Positions 1-8,131 of a stretch of DNA of 43,725 bases are shown here, piece after piece. This DNA comes from DASVWH01 sp036389715 (GTDB lineage Bacteria; Acidobacteriota; Blastocatellia; Pyrinomonadales; Pyrinomonadaceae). Below the pieces are notes generated by a model. That model was not told the DNA's origin, searched no databases, and worked only from the letters and a program-made list of their open reading frames with translations. The stretch is from the NCBI GenBank assembly GCA_036389715.1, contig DASVWH010000095.1:1-43725 (forward strand), in the 5' to 3' direction. Each line of letters begins with the position of its first letter. Positions within the stretch are counted from its first letter, which is position 1. The position numbers and the translations under genes are program-made.

Positions 1-1
1 T

Positions 2-1150
2 CCGGCCTACGGCAATCTGGTCCCGCGCGACATCGCCACGCGAGAAATCTTTCAGGTCTGCCTCGACGGCATGGGCATCGGTAGTGAGAATCAAGTCTAC
101 CTTGACCTCTCGCACATTCCTGCCGAGACCTTGGACAAAAAGCTCGGCGCGATCCTGGAAATCTACGAGATGTTCGTCGGCGACGACCCGCGCCACGTCC
201 CGATGCGTATCTTTCCGGGCGTGCATTATTCGATGGGCGGCCTCTGGGTGGATTTCAACCAGCACACGAACATCCCCGGCCTGCTCGCCGCGGGCGAGTG
301 CGACTATTCGATTCACGGCGCGAATCGTCTCGGCGCAAACTCGCTCGTCAGCTGTGTCTACGGCGGCTTCGTCGCCGCGCCCGCCGCCATTCGTTTCGCG
401 CAATCGGTCGAGCGTAACGGCTCGGACGATTCCCGCATCTACGAGCAGGAGTTGAAGCGCCAGCAGGAGATTAACGACGGGCTCATCAAGCAGAGCGGCA
501 CTGAGAATCAGTACGTCCTGCACGAAGAGATGGGCAAGTGGATGACGGACAACGTGACGGTCGTGCGCTATAACGACAAGCTCAAGGCGACGGACAACAA
601 GCTCCTGGAGCTGATGGAAAGATACGGGCGAATCTCCATCAACGACTCGAATCTCTGGGCGACGATGGCCCTGCCGCACGCACGCCATCTCAAGAACATG
701 CTGGAGCTGGCGCGCGTCATCACGCTCGGCGCTCTCAATCGCAACGAATCGCGCGGCGCACACTACAAGCCGGACTTTCCGAACCGCGACGACGAGAATT
801 TCCTTAAGACGACGATTGCAGAGTATTCGGGCGAGGGGCCGGTGCTCTCTTACGAAGCCGTTGACATCTCGCTCATCAAGCCGCGTAAGCGCGATTACAG
901 CAAGGGTAAGCAGGAGGAGAGCGCCGCCGTCAAGGCCGCAGCCACGGCGTCTGGCCTGCCGCCGAAGGACGGCGCGGCGCAGACTCCGGCCGTCGAAGGC
1001 TGGGAGCAGAAGCCGAAGGATTTGAGCGGCCCGGCCGTCTGGGACCAGAACAAAGAGCAGGTCCGGGATGTCAATCACGGCGGGGCCGAGACGCGCCGCG
1101 GGCAGGACAAATCACTCAAGGATGCAGGGGGCAAATCAGACGAAGTATGA
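2..1150 (+). CDS. sdhA: Succinate dehydrogenase flavoprotein subunit, C-terminal part (partial at window edge)
   Basis: The frame is open from base 2, so the gene begins before the window; the ATG at 71 is internal. The visible part is the C-terminal half of the FAD-linked subunit that oxidises succinate to fumarate in complex II. The NLVPRD stretch, the GGLWVDF and GECDYSIHGANRLGANSL stretches (capping/FAD region) and SRGAHYKPDFPNRDD (region of the catalytic Arg) are typical of SdhA/FrdA. After about codon 275 of the visible part comes an unusually long, low-complexity Lys/Ala/Gly-rich tail of roughly 80 residues that I cannot assign to a domain. The stop overlaps the start of sdhB by 4 bases (ATGA), so translation is probably coupled. 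The cytochrome subunit is presumably upstream of the window. Confidence 0.95.
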   Translation, partial: PAYGNLVPRDIATREIFQVCLDGMGIGSENQVYLDLSHIPAETLDKKLGAILEIYEMFVGDDPRHVPMRIFPGVHYSMGGLWVDFNQHTNIPGLLAAGECDYSIHGANRLGANSLVSCVYGGFVAAPAAIRFAQSVERNGSDDSRIYEQELKRQQEINDGLIKQSGTENQYVLHEEMGKWMTDNVTVVRYNDKLKATDNKLLELMERYGRISINDSNLWATMALPHARHLKNMLELARVITLGALNRNESRGAHYKPDFPNRDDENFLKTTIAEYSGEGPVLSYEAVDISLIKPRKRDYSKGKQEESAAVKAAATASGLPPKDGAAQTPAVEGWEQKPKDLSGPAVWDQNKEQVRDVNHGGAETRRGQDKSLKDAGGKSDEV

Positions 1151-1935
1151 GCGCACAGACAGAGCATTCGACGGCCGCCGCCGGGCGCAACGAGCCGAGG
1201 TCGGTCGTCATTCGCATCAAGCGGCGCGAGAAGCCGGACTCCCGGCAATACTGGGAAGAGTTCGAGCTTCCCTATCGCCCGAACCTGAACATCATCTCGT
1301 GCCTGATGGAGATTCAGAAGAACCCGGTCACGCGCGACGGCAAGCAGACCACGCCGCCCGTCTGGAACATGAACTGTCTGGAGCAGGTCTGCGGCATCTG
1401 CACGATGATTATCAACGGGCGCGTGCGCCAGTCCTGCTCGGCGCTGGTTGACCAGCTCGACCAGCCCATCACGCTTGAGCCGATGACCAAGTTCCCGAAC
1501 GTCCGCGACCTCGTCGTTGACCGCTCGCGGATGTTCGAGCATCTCAAAAAGGTTCACGCCTGGATCGAGATAGACGGCTCATACGATCTCGGCCCCGGCC
1601 CGAAGATGACGCAGGAGGAGGTGGCCGAGCGTTACAGTTATTCGCGCTGTATGACATGCGGCTGCTGCCTGGAAGCCTGCCCGCAGTACGAGGACGACCA
1701 GTACATAGGGCCGCAGGCCATCGCGCAGGTCCGTTATCAAAACATGCACCCGTCGGGCAAGATGACGCGCGACGCCCGGCTCGAAGGCATCATGGGCGAG
1801 GACGGCATCACCAACTGCGGCAACGCGCAGAACTGCGTCCGCGTCTGCCCGATGTCCATCCCGCTGACCAAAGCCATCTACGAAGAGAACCGCGAGACCG
1901 TCATTCACGGCCTTTTCGGCTGGTTTAAGAGTTGA
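1147..1935 (+). CDS. sdhB: Succinate dehydrogenase iron-sulfur subunit
   Basis: This 262-residue protein carries electrons from SdhA to quinone through three Fe-S clusters. Visible motifs are an N-terminal plant-ferredoxin-type Cys set (CLEQVCGIC, then SC about 11 residues on), CMTCGCCLEACP for the [4Fe-4S] cluster, and CGNAQNCVRVCPMSIPLTKAI for the remaining ligands. The last two blocks resemble the Bacillus-type, diheme-anchored complex II more than the E. coli type. The start is fixed by the 4-base ATGA overlap with sdhA. A GC-rich hairpin with a T-run follows the stop, suggesting that the operon ends here. Confidence 0.96.
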   Translation: MSAQTEHSTAAAGRNEPRSVVIRIKRREKPDSRQYWEEFELPYRPNLNIISCLMEIQKNPVTRDGKQTTPPVWNMNCLEQVCGICTMIINGRVRQSCSALVDQLDQPITLEPMTKFPNVRDLVVDRSRMFEHLKKVHAWIEIDGSYDLGPGPKMTQEEVAERYSYSRCMTCGCCLEACPQYEDDQYIGPQAIAQVRYQNMHPSGKMTRDARLEGIMGEDGITNCGNAQNCVRVCPMSIPLTKAIYEENRETVIHGLFGWFKS

Positions 1936-1968
1936 TTTCGAGCTACGGCAGGAGAGCACTCGGCGCCG

Positions 1969-1998
1969 GGCGCGGCCAGCGGAAGGCCGCGCCTTTAT
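1969..1998 (+). terminator. Rho-independent terminator after sdhB
   Basis: A 9-bp perfect stem (GGCGCGGCC at 1969-1977 with GGCCGCGCC at 1985-1993) and 7-base loop are followed by TTTATT, 34 bases after the sdhB stop. Confidence 0.8.
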
Positions 1999-2149
1999 TG
2001 TCCCTGCCGCCCGCAGCCCGAATTTTCACTTGCCATCAAAGGCCAACCCGTATAAACTGCGTTTAAGCAAGGGCAGCAGTCCCGCTTTTGCTGCCATCTG
2101 TTTTATCTCTTCCCGAAAAATCCACGCCTTTTAGGAGTCCAGCAGCTAA

Positions 2150-3811
2150 ATGATCGAATCGGACAAGTTGTGTGCGCAGGCCGACGTGTCGCGTGCGGCT
2201 CTCACTTCGGACATCAACTGTGCTCGCACGCCGCAGGCGCTGGCGGGCGTGCTGGCCGGAGAGGCCATGTCGCATCTCCTCGCCTTCGACTCCTGCATCC
2301 TGCTGCTGCCGGAGGCGGACGGGCAGCACCTGCGCGTCCTGAGCGCACAGGAGACGGGAGCGTCCGGGATGGAGGCGGCTGCCGCGTTCGTCGCCTTCGA
2401 TAACGCCCGGACGCTGCTCAAGCAGCTCATCGCGGAAGGTGCGGCGCGGCTGCTCTCCGAGAGCGACTTGCAGAGCCGCCTGGGCGGCCAGATAGCCCAG
2501 GCAGTCAAATCGGCCATCGCCCTGCCGCTCTCCTTCGGCGGTCAATGCTTCGGGCTGCTCTGTTTTGCGAGCGCGACGCCGGGGGCCTTCACCCTGGACG
2601 ATGCGTCGCGGCTTGCGTGGCTGGCCGACCACGTCGCGGCCTCTGCGCAGGCGCTGCTCCTGCGTGCGCGTCTCGACGCCGTCAGCGACAGCGTCAGCGA
2701 GATCGAGCGGCTCAAGAGCGGCTTCGTCAATACGCTGGTGCGAGATGTCCGGCTGCCGCTGACGAGCGTGCTCGGCTTACTGGAGCTTTTTGAATCGAAG
2801 TTGCAGGCGCGCGAGCCTTTTGACCTGGAGGATAGGCAGCTGCTCGGCAACGCCATCGAGAACGGCGACCGGATGCGCCACCTCCTGGACGACCACCTGG
2901 AGATCGCCCGCCAGCACGAACAGCCGCTGACGCTTGAGCTGGAAAATGTCGGGGTCGCGGAGCTGCTCGAAGATGTCGCCGAGCCCCTGCGCGGCGAAGC
3001 TGCGCTGCGCGGCGTCGAGCTTAACATCACCGTCGCCGCACAGATACCGGAGATGTACGCTGACGCGCGGCAGACGCGGCGCGCGCTCTGCCACCTCCTG
3101 AAGTTTGCGCTCGCCGCCACGCCGGACGGCGGCGCGATCAATATCGAAGCGCAGGCCATCATGGGAACGCGTCTTGGCGACGAAGGACGCCGCTTCGTGA
3201 TCGTCAACATCGCGGATTCCGGCGAAGGCATTACGGCCAACGAAGTGCCGTTCGTCTTCGACGCTTTCTGGCAATCATCTGGCAGCCAGGCAGCGGGCGG
3301 CGGTCTCGGTCTGGCCATCGCACGGCGCATCGCCGCCGCTCATAGCGGCAACGTCTCGGTCCGCAGCCAGCGCGGGATGGGCACGGTCTACACGCTCGTG
3401 CTCCCGGCCAGCCAGCAGGTCTCGCTCTCGAAGATGCCCTGCATCCTGATCGTCGAGGACGCGCCGGAGCTGCTGCTGCTCCTGCGCAAGCTCGTCGGGC
3501 GGATGGGCTACAGGGTCGAAGCGGCGGCCGGGGCAGCGGAGGCGCTGGAGATTCTGCGGACGAAATCAATTGACCTGCTCGTCACGGACTGGGCCATGCC
3601 GGGCATGAACGGCGGCGAGCTGATCGCCGCGCTCAAGGCTGATGAGAGGCTCCGGCACATTCCGGCAATCGTGCTTACGGGACACGACACGGAGCGCGAG
3701 CGCATGGCGGCAGCAGCCGCTGGCTGCGACCATTTCCTGGTCAAGCCGATCAAGTGCGACGAGCTTCAGCGCCAGATCGTTCGCTTACTAAGTACCGCGA
3801 CCGTCAGTTAA
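2150..3811 (+). CDS. GAF / degenerate histidine kinase / receiver hybrid protein
   Basis: This 553-residue cytoplasmic signalling protein has three parts. Residues about 20-165 look like a GAF sensor. Residues about 175-420 have a histidine-kinase layout. Residues about 430-550 are a receiver domain. The receiver looks active: acidic pair E436/D437, phospho-acceptor Asp480, Thr510 and Lys532. The kinase core looks dead. The H-box reads LVRDVRLPL, with Arg198 where the phospho-acceptor His belongs. The N-box reads LCHLLKFALAAT, with Phe319 where the Mg-binding Asn belongs. The later ATP-lid motifs (DSGEGI, GGGLGLAI) are kept. I infer a sensor whose receiver is phosphorylated by another kinase. 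A weak AGGAG lies about 13 bases before the ATG. Confidence 0.88.
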   Translation: MIESDKLCAQADVSRAALTSDINCARTPQALAGVLAGEAMSHLLAFDSCILLLPEADGQHLRVLSAQETGASGMEAAAAFVAFDNARTLLKQLIAEGAARLLSESDLQSRLGGQIAQAVKSAIALPLSFGGQCFGLLCFASATPGAFTLDDASRLAWLADHVAASAQALLLRARLDAVSDSVSEIERLKSGFVNTLVRDVRLPLTSVLGLLELFESKLQAREPFDLEDRQLLGNAIENGDRMRHLLDDHLEIARQHEQPLTLELENVGVAELLEDVAEPLRGEAALRGVELNITVAAQIPEMYADARQTRRALCHLLKFALAATPDGGAINIEAQAIMGTRLGDEGRRFVIVNIADSGEGITANEVPFVFDAFWQSSGSQAAGGGLGLAIARRIAAAHSGNVSVRSQRGMGTVYTLVLPASQQVSLSKMPCILIVEDAPELLLLLRKLVGRMGYRVEAAAGAAEALEILRTKSIDLLVTDWAMPGMNGGELIAALKADERLRHIPAIVLTGHDTERERMAAAAAGCDHFLVKPIKCDELQRQIVRLLSTATVS

Positions 3812-3818
3812 AAGAGCA

Positions 3819-3881
3819 AGCGAGAAGGCAAAAGTGAAGCAGGGGGGGATGCTGCCCCTGCTTCACTTTTGCCTTCTCGCT
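3819..3881. terminator. 27-bp perfect hairpin between convergent genes
   Basis: Arms 3819-3845 and 3855-3881 are perfect reverse complements (27 bp) around a 9-base loop. The hairpin sits between the end of the hybrid kinase gene (+) and the end of mdh (-), so it probably acts as a bidirectional terminator. The stem is far longer than a terminator needs, and its arms are made of purine-rich short units like other hairpins in this window. Confidence 0.7.
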
Positions 3882-3913
3882 GTTGAACCTTTTGCCTCTG
3901 AGCCCGGCCCGTC

Positions 3914-4846
3914 CTAGATGCCGAGCACGTTGATTAGCTCCTGGACTGAAGCCGCGCTCTTTTGCAGCGCGATGCGCTCTTCGGCCGTCAGGTTAATCTC
4001 GATAATCTGTTCGAGCCCGCGCGCGCCGAGCTTGCAGGGCACGCCGACGTAGAGCCCGTTGACGCCGTACTCGCCTTCGAGATAGGCGGCGCAGGGCAGA
4101 ATCTTCTTCTTGTCCTTGAGAATCGCCTCCGTCATCTCGACGGCCGCCGCCGACGGAGCGTAGTAGGCCGAGCCGGTCTTGAGCAGCGCGACGATCTCCG
4201 CGCCGCCGTTGGCCGTCCGCTTGACGATAGCATCAACCTGCTCCTTCGAGAGCAGCTCCGTCACGGGGATGCCCGCGCAGGTCGAATAACGCGGCAGCGG
4301 AACCATCGTATCGCCGTGGCCGCCGAGGACGAACGCCGTCACGTTTTCGACCGACACGTCCAGGGCTTCGGCCAGGAAGCAGCGCATCCGCGCCGAATCG
4401 AGCACGCCCGCCATCCCGATCACACGATGCTTCGGGAAACCCGAGCGCTTGAGCGCGACCTGGCACATCGCGTCCAGCGGGTTCGAGACGATAATCAGGA
4501 TCGAATCCGGCGAGCGGCGGACGATCTCGTCAACCACCTTCGAGACGATGTCCGCATTGGTTTTGAGCAGGTCGTCGCGGCTCATGCCGGGCTTGCGCGG
4601 GAGCCCCGCCGTGATGATGACGACATCTGAGCCGGTCGTGTCGTCGTAGGTGTTCGCGCCCGTCAGGCGCACGTCGAAGCCTTCAATCGGAGCGGTCTCG
4701 GCGAGGTCCAGGGCCTTGCCCTGCGGCACGCCCTCGACGATGTCAACCAGCACCACGTCGCCCAGCTCCTTGCTCGCCAGCCAGTGCGCGGCCGTCGCGC
4801 CGACGTTGCCCGCGCCCACCACCGTGATCTTATTTCGCTTGCCCAT
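3914..4846 (-). CDS. mdh: Malate dehydrogenase
   Basis: This 310-residue NAD-dependent enzyme interconverts malate and oxaloacetate in the TCA cycle. The Rossmann motif VGAGNVGATAA is at the N-terminus. Substrate-binding arginines lie in GLPRKPGMSRDDLL, the VSNPLDAM loop is present, and the catalytic His is in LGGHGDTMVPL. The sequence is of the LDH-like MDH group, and Arg in the PRKPGMSR loop supports malate rather than lactate. The ATG is preceded by GGAA about 7 bases upstream. It is transcribed alone and converges on the kinase gene. Confidence 0.96.
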   Translation of the reverse strand: MGKRNKITVVGAGNVGATAAHWLASKELGDVVLVDIVEGVPQGKALDLAETAPIEGFDVRLTGANTYDDTTGSDVVIITAGLPRKPGMSRDDLLKTNADIVSKVVDEIVRRSPDSILIIVSNPLDAMCQVALKRSGFPKHRVIGMAGVLDSARMRCFLAEALDVSVENVTAFVLGGHGDTMVPLPRYSTCAGIPVTELLSKEQVDAIVKRTANGGAEIVALLKTGSAYYAPSAAAVEMTEAILKDKKKILPCAAYLEGEYGVNGLYVGVPCKLGARGLEQIIEINLTAEERIALQKSAASVQELINVLGI

Positions 4847-5087
4847 TGCGATGATTCCTTTCTAAGTTCGGAAAGAAGTGTTTGAGTCCGGTATATTTTG
4901 AGATTCCCGCGTAATTACGCACCCGCGGCGGGCCGTGTGCTCGAAGCTCTGCACGCACCGGCGGTTCGTTGTAAGATTGTCTTGCGACTTGAAAGAGCGC
5001 GAGTGTACAGGCGCTTGCGCGCGAGTGTCAAGGTAAGCAGGCGCCCGTTTTAAGCAGGCTCTCGACACAGGAACAGCAAAGGGTCTG

Positions 5088-5477
5088 ATGGGGATTTTAA
5101 GCTGGCTGAAAAGAGTGAGCGGTGCAGGGCGCGAGGATGCGACCGCGCGCTTCGACCTTCAGGATGGCGGGGTGCAGGACGAAGAGGTGGATGCTTTTAA
5201 TCCCTTCCCTGCGGGGGTTGCCGTCGAGCTGACGGATGTCTTCGATCTTCACACCATCGCGCCGCGCGATGTCAGGCGAGTGGTCGAAGAGTACCTGGCC
5301 GAAGCCCACCGCAGCGGCTTTCGCAGCGTGCGGATTATTCACGGCAAAGGCAAAGGCGTGCAGCGCCGGATGGTCCAGAGCATCCTGGCGCGCACGCCTT
5401 TCGTCCAAGCTTGGGCGGACGCCCCGCCTTCAGCCGGCGGAACGGGCGCAACCGTTGCGCACTTGAGCAGAGATTAA
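5088..5477 (+). CDS. Smr-domain protein
   Basis: This 129-residue protein has a C-terminal Smr domain (residues about 48-125), the module found at the end of MutS2. The signature LHTIAPRDV stands in for the usual LDLHG-type motif and RIIHGKGKG is the conserved core. The family binds or nicks nucleic acids. In the first motif the usual Gly is absent (LHT rather than LHG), and I cannot tell whether the protein is still a nuclease. AAAGGG precedes the ATG. It stands alone between mdh (divergent) and the zinc-ribbon genes (convergent). Confidence 0.85.
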   Translation: MGILSWLKRVSGAGREDATARFDLQDGGVQDEEVDAFNPFPAGVAVELTDVFDLHTIAPRDVRRVVEEYLAEAHRSGFRSVRIIHGKGKGVQRRMVQSILARTPFVQAWADAPPSAGGTGATVAHLSRD

Positions 5478-5493
5478 CGACGGCGCTTCCCTG

Positions 5494-6141
5494 CTAAAGA
5501 ATAAAGTAGTAGATGAGCGCCGCGAGGCCCATCGCCAGACCTGCCACCGATAACTCCAGCCCGCCATAGCGGGCGCGATTTCTCACAGACAGGACCAGCG
5601 CCGTTACTCCGAGCGCGATGCCGATGATTGAGAGCCCCACTAGTGCTTCGAGGTAGAGATTGAAGTGGCGAAAGATCAGCAACACCATGATAGTGGCCGC
5701 GCACGCCCCGAACGTCAGCGCGGCTATCGCCAGCGCACGGCTTCTCCCGCCCCCCGGCGCTCCGAAAGCGGCGGGTTGTTGATACGGGGTATCCCAATTC
5801 TGGGGCGGCTGTTGCGCCCCCCAGTTCTGAGCCGGTTGCTGCGGCTGCGGCGTCCAGGCCGGAGGCGGTTGTTGACCGGCGGGCGGCTGCCATTGCGGCG
5901 GCGGCGGCTGGCCCGGAGATGCATATTGCGGGGGCGGCTGATTGAGCGGCGGCGCGCCCGGCGCGGGAAACGGTGTCGGCGGCGACGGCGCGTCGGCTGC
6001 GCCGCGTGCTCCGGGGGCCAGCATGGTCTTCTGCGGGTCGAAGGGGGAAGGCGCGTCGTTGACCATGAGCCTCCCATCGTTGGGGCAGAAGTCTGGAGCA
6101 TCGTCGGGAAATCTTTGCTGACAGGTAGGGCAGCTTTTCAT
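5494..6141 (-). CDS. Zinc-ribbon, Pro/Gln-rich membrane protein (paralogue 1)
   Basis: The protein is 215 residues from the ATG that AGGAG precedes; an in-frame ATG 27 bases further upstream is less likely. The N-terminus MKSCPTCQQRF...FCPNDG has four Cys in a zinc-ribbon pattern. A linker of roughly 90 residues is rich in Pro, Gln and Gly, and the last 80 residues hold about three hydrophobic segments. The architecture suggests a cytosolic zinc ribbon tethered to the membrane by a disordered linker. The function is unknown. It is the last of three tandem paralogues sharing this layout. Confidence 0.8.
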   Translation of the reverse strand: MKSCPTCQQRFPDDAPDFCPNDGRLMVNDAPSPFDPQKTMLAPGARGAADAPSPPTPFPAPGAPPLNQPPPQYASPGQPPPPQWQPPAGQQPPPAWTPQPQQPAQNWGAQQPPQNWDTPYQQPAAFGAPGGGRSRALAIAALTFGACAATIMVLLIFRHFNLYLEALVGLSIIGIALGVTALVLSVRNRARYGGLELSVAGLAMGLAALIYYFIL

Positions 6142-6219
6142 CTCTCTCTCCTGGTACTTGAATGACAATCCATGCCGCGTACTGACCGGCCGAAGACCGC
6201 CTTAATCATCAACTCGACA

Positions 6220-6801
6220 TCACCTACGGATATTGGCCAGGCCGATAATAAACAGGAGCAGGGGGATACCGCCGAGCACCATCCCGATAATCGTCTTGGG
6301 CACACTCAGGGCGCGGTTCTTTCCCGAGTTGACCAGCGCAAGGATGCCCAGCACGAGGCTCACCACCCCGGCCAGGACCATCACCCAGCTGAGAATCTGG
6401 ACGATTCTCGCAATCATCATCACGGCACTGAAACCCAGGCTAAAGATAGAGCCGCTCCTGACCATAAAATAGAAAACAAAGAGCCCTGCGAGGATGATGA
6501 AAGCGACGAGGCCGCTGAAGAATGTGCCGTTGGAGAGAGCCGCGCTCCCGCTCGCGGGCTGGCCATAGGCCCCTCCATACTGCGCGGAGGGCTGCTGCTG
6601 GTTATAGGCTCCCCAGTTCTGTTGCGGCGGCCCTCCGACGGGCGGCTGCCAGCCCTGTGGCGGTTGATTACCCTGCATCGCGCCGGGGTTATAGTAGGGC
6701 TGCGGCTGCGCTCCGAGGTTCATCAACGGTGTGCCGTCGGCCCCGCAAAAGTCGGGCGCATTATCCGGGTAAGTCCGCTGGCATGTGGGACAGCTTTTCA
6801 T
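6220..6801 (-). CDS. Zinc-ribbon, Pro/Gln-rich membrane protein (paralogue 2)
   Basis: This 193-residue middle member of the trio begins MKSCPTCQRTYPDNAPDFCG, so the fourth Cys of the ribbon is replaced (FCGADG rather than FCPNDG). The Gln/Pro/Gly/Tyr-rich linker is followed by at least three long hydrophobic stretches (LVAFIILAGLFVFYFMV; ILSWVMVLAGVVSLVLGIL; a final one near the C-terminus). A GAGAGATG-type Shine-Dalgarno lies just upstream. The function is unknown; paralogy to its two neighbours is clear from the start and layout. Confidence 0.8.
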   Translation of the reverse strand: MKSCPTCQRTYPDNAPDFCGADGTPLMNLGAQPQPYYNPGAMQGNQPPQGWQPPVGGPPQQNWGAYNQQQPSAQYGGAYGQPASGSAALSNGTFFSGLVAFIILAGLFVFYFMVRSGSIFSLGFSAVMMIARIVQILSWVMVLAGVVSLVLGILALVNSGKNRALSVPKTIIGMVLGGIPLLLFIIGLANIRR

Positions 6802-6937
6802 CTCTGTTCATCTCTCCTTATGGGCTACACAGCGCCGACCGGTTACTCGGAACAACGAAGAGGGCGATCGGTCCCGGCTGCTCTCTTCACTTAAAGTTTC
6901 CGATAGGCGCGCAGGGCATACAGGGCTGCGCGGCCGT

Positions 6938-7582
6938 CTAAAAGCCGCGCGAGATCGTGACATAAGCGAAGAACAGGATAGCCGGAAGGCCCAGAAACAG
7001 TCCGAGCATGGCCATCCACTTGCTGCGCCAGCGCGAGGAGACGAGCGTCACGATGCCAAGTATGAGTGCGATGAAGCCCAGCACCGCCGAGCCGTAATAA
7101 GCTATTTCGATAACGTCCCTGTCGCGCGAGATGAGGTCGTTGGCCATCGCCATCAGCAGGCACAGCGCCAGGAAGCTGAGCAGCCCGACTATCAGCGTAA
7201 CGAGGCTCAGCCCCTTACTTCCGGCAGCCTGCTGCGGCGCGTAAGCCACGCCCGGGGCCTGTCCTGGCTGCTGTTGATACCCGCCCCAATTCTGCGGCTG
7301 CGCTGGCGGTGGCCAGGCCGGAGGCGGCTGTTGACCGGCGGGCGGCTGCCATTGCGGCGGCGGCTGGCCCGGCGACGCATATTGCGGGGGCTGGTTCGGA
7401 GGCGGCGCCAACGGCGCGGGAGGCGCGGCGGGCGGCTGTCCCTCGCTGCGCGGCGGCGTAGCCATCACAGTCTTGAGCGGGTCGAAGGTCTCAGGCTCGC
7501 CCGTCAGACGCACTCCGTCATTGGGGCAGAACCCCGGCGCATCATCCGGGAAAGTGCGATTGCACGAAGGACAACGTTGCAT
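6938..7582 (-). CDS. Zinc-ribbon, Pro/Gln-rich membrane protein (paralogue 3)
   Basis: This 214-residue protein is probably the first of the trio to be transcribed. The N-terminus MQRCPSCNRTFPDDAPGFCPNDG has the full four-Cys ribbon. The linker contains repeated PPQYASPGQPPP-type segments nearly identical to those of paralogue 1, which suggests recent duplication or gene conversion. About three transmembrane segments end the protein. A strong GGAGGAAG lies 6-7 bases before the ATG. The function is unknown. Confidence 0.82.
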   Translation of the reverse strand: MQRCPSCNRTFPDDAPGFCPNDGVRLTGEPETFDPLKTVMATPPRSEGQPPAAPPAPLAPPPNQPPQYASPGQPPPQWQPPAGQQPPPAWPPPAQPQNWGGYQQQPGQAPGVAYAPQQAAGSKGLSLVTLIVGLLSFLALCLLMAMANDLISRDRDVIEIAYYGSAVLGFIALILGIVTLVSSRWRSKWMAMLGLFLGLPAILFFAYVTISRGF

Positions 7583-8131
7583 GAATCTTCCTCCATCTGT
7601 TTGATTGAGCTGCCGGTTTTTCGCCGGACGCGCCTGCCGCTTCCGAGCCAGTCGGCGCAGTCCCTAATCCTTCCCGGCAAACCATCGCAGGCTGCTGCTC
7701 TGAACAGAAGAATTTTGAGACGCTCGCGGATGCTTGTAGAACTGCCTCATCTTCTATGCTAAATTCGGCGGCGAGTCAATTGCTTTCTGCGCCCTGCAAT
7801 CTCTCTCCGGCACTTCCCTGCAAAGCGGCGTGTTCCGGGGCAGCGCGGGCTGGCGAAGGCACTGGCCCATGCGCCGGAGGCACTGGTCCATAACGTTGAT
7901 GACGACACAGACAGATACTTCCATCTCAAATGCTATTCTGCGATACTGAGGGGCATGACGAGCGCAGGGCCCGCGGACGACCCACCGGGCCGTGGCCGCA
8001 AGCGGCCCGCTCTCAAGCATATAGAGCCTTTTTCAGCCTGCTTCTTTGCACAGGGCGGCAACCCCGTCGGCCCTCCTGCACTTCTAATGATGCTGTTTTC
8101 GTTTAAATATCCCCGGTCGGAGTTTGAAAAG
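7583..8131. other. Intergenic region between divergent genes (549 bases)
   Basis: No convincing gene is seen. The in-frame extension upstream of the TPR gene (from 7955) has no signal-peptide logic and is probably untranslated. A weak TTGACT-type -35 box on the minus strand near 7772-7777 could serve the zinc-ribbon genes. Confidence 0.4.

Noticed and set aside
1..70. ATG at 71 as the start of sdhA
   Set aside because: The reading frame continues to the window edge with conserved SdhA sequence (NLVPRD), so the gene is cut by the window.
4862..5068. 68-codon minus-strand frame upstream of mdh
   Set aside because: No ribosome binding site, atypical composition, and it covers the mdh promoter region.
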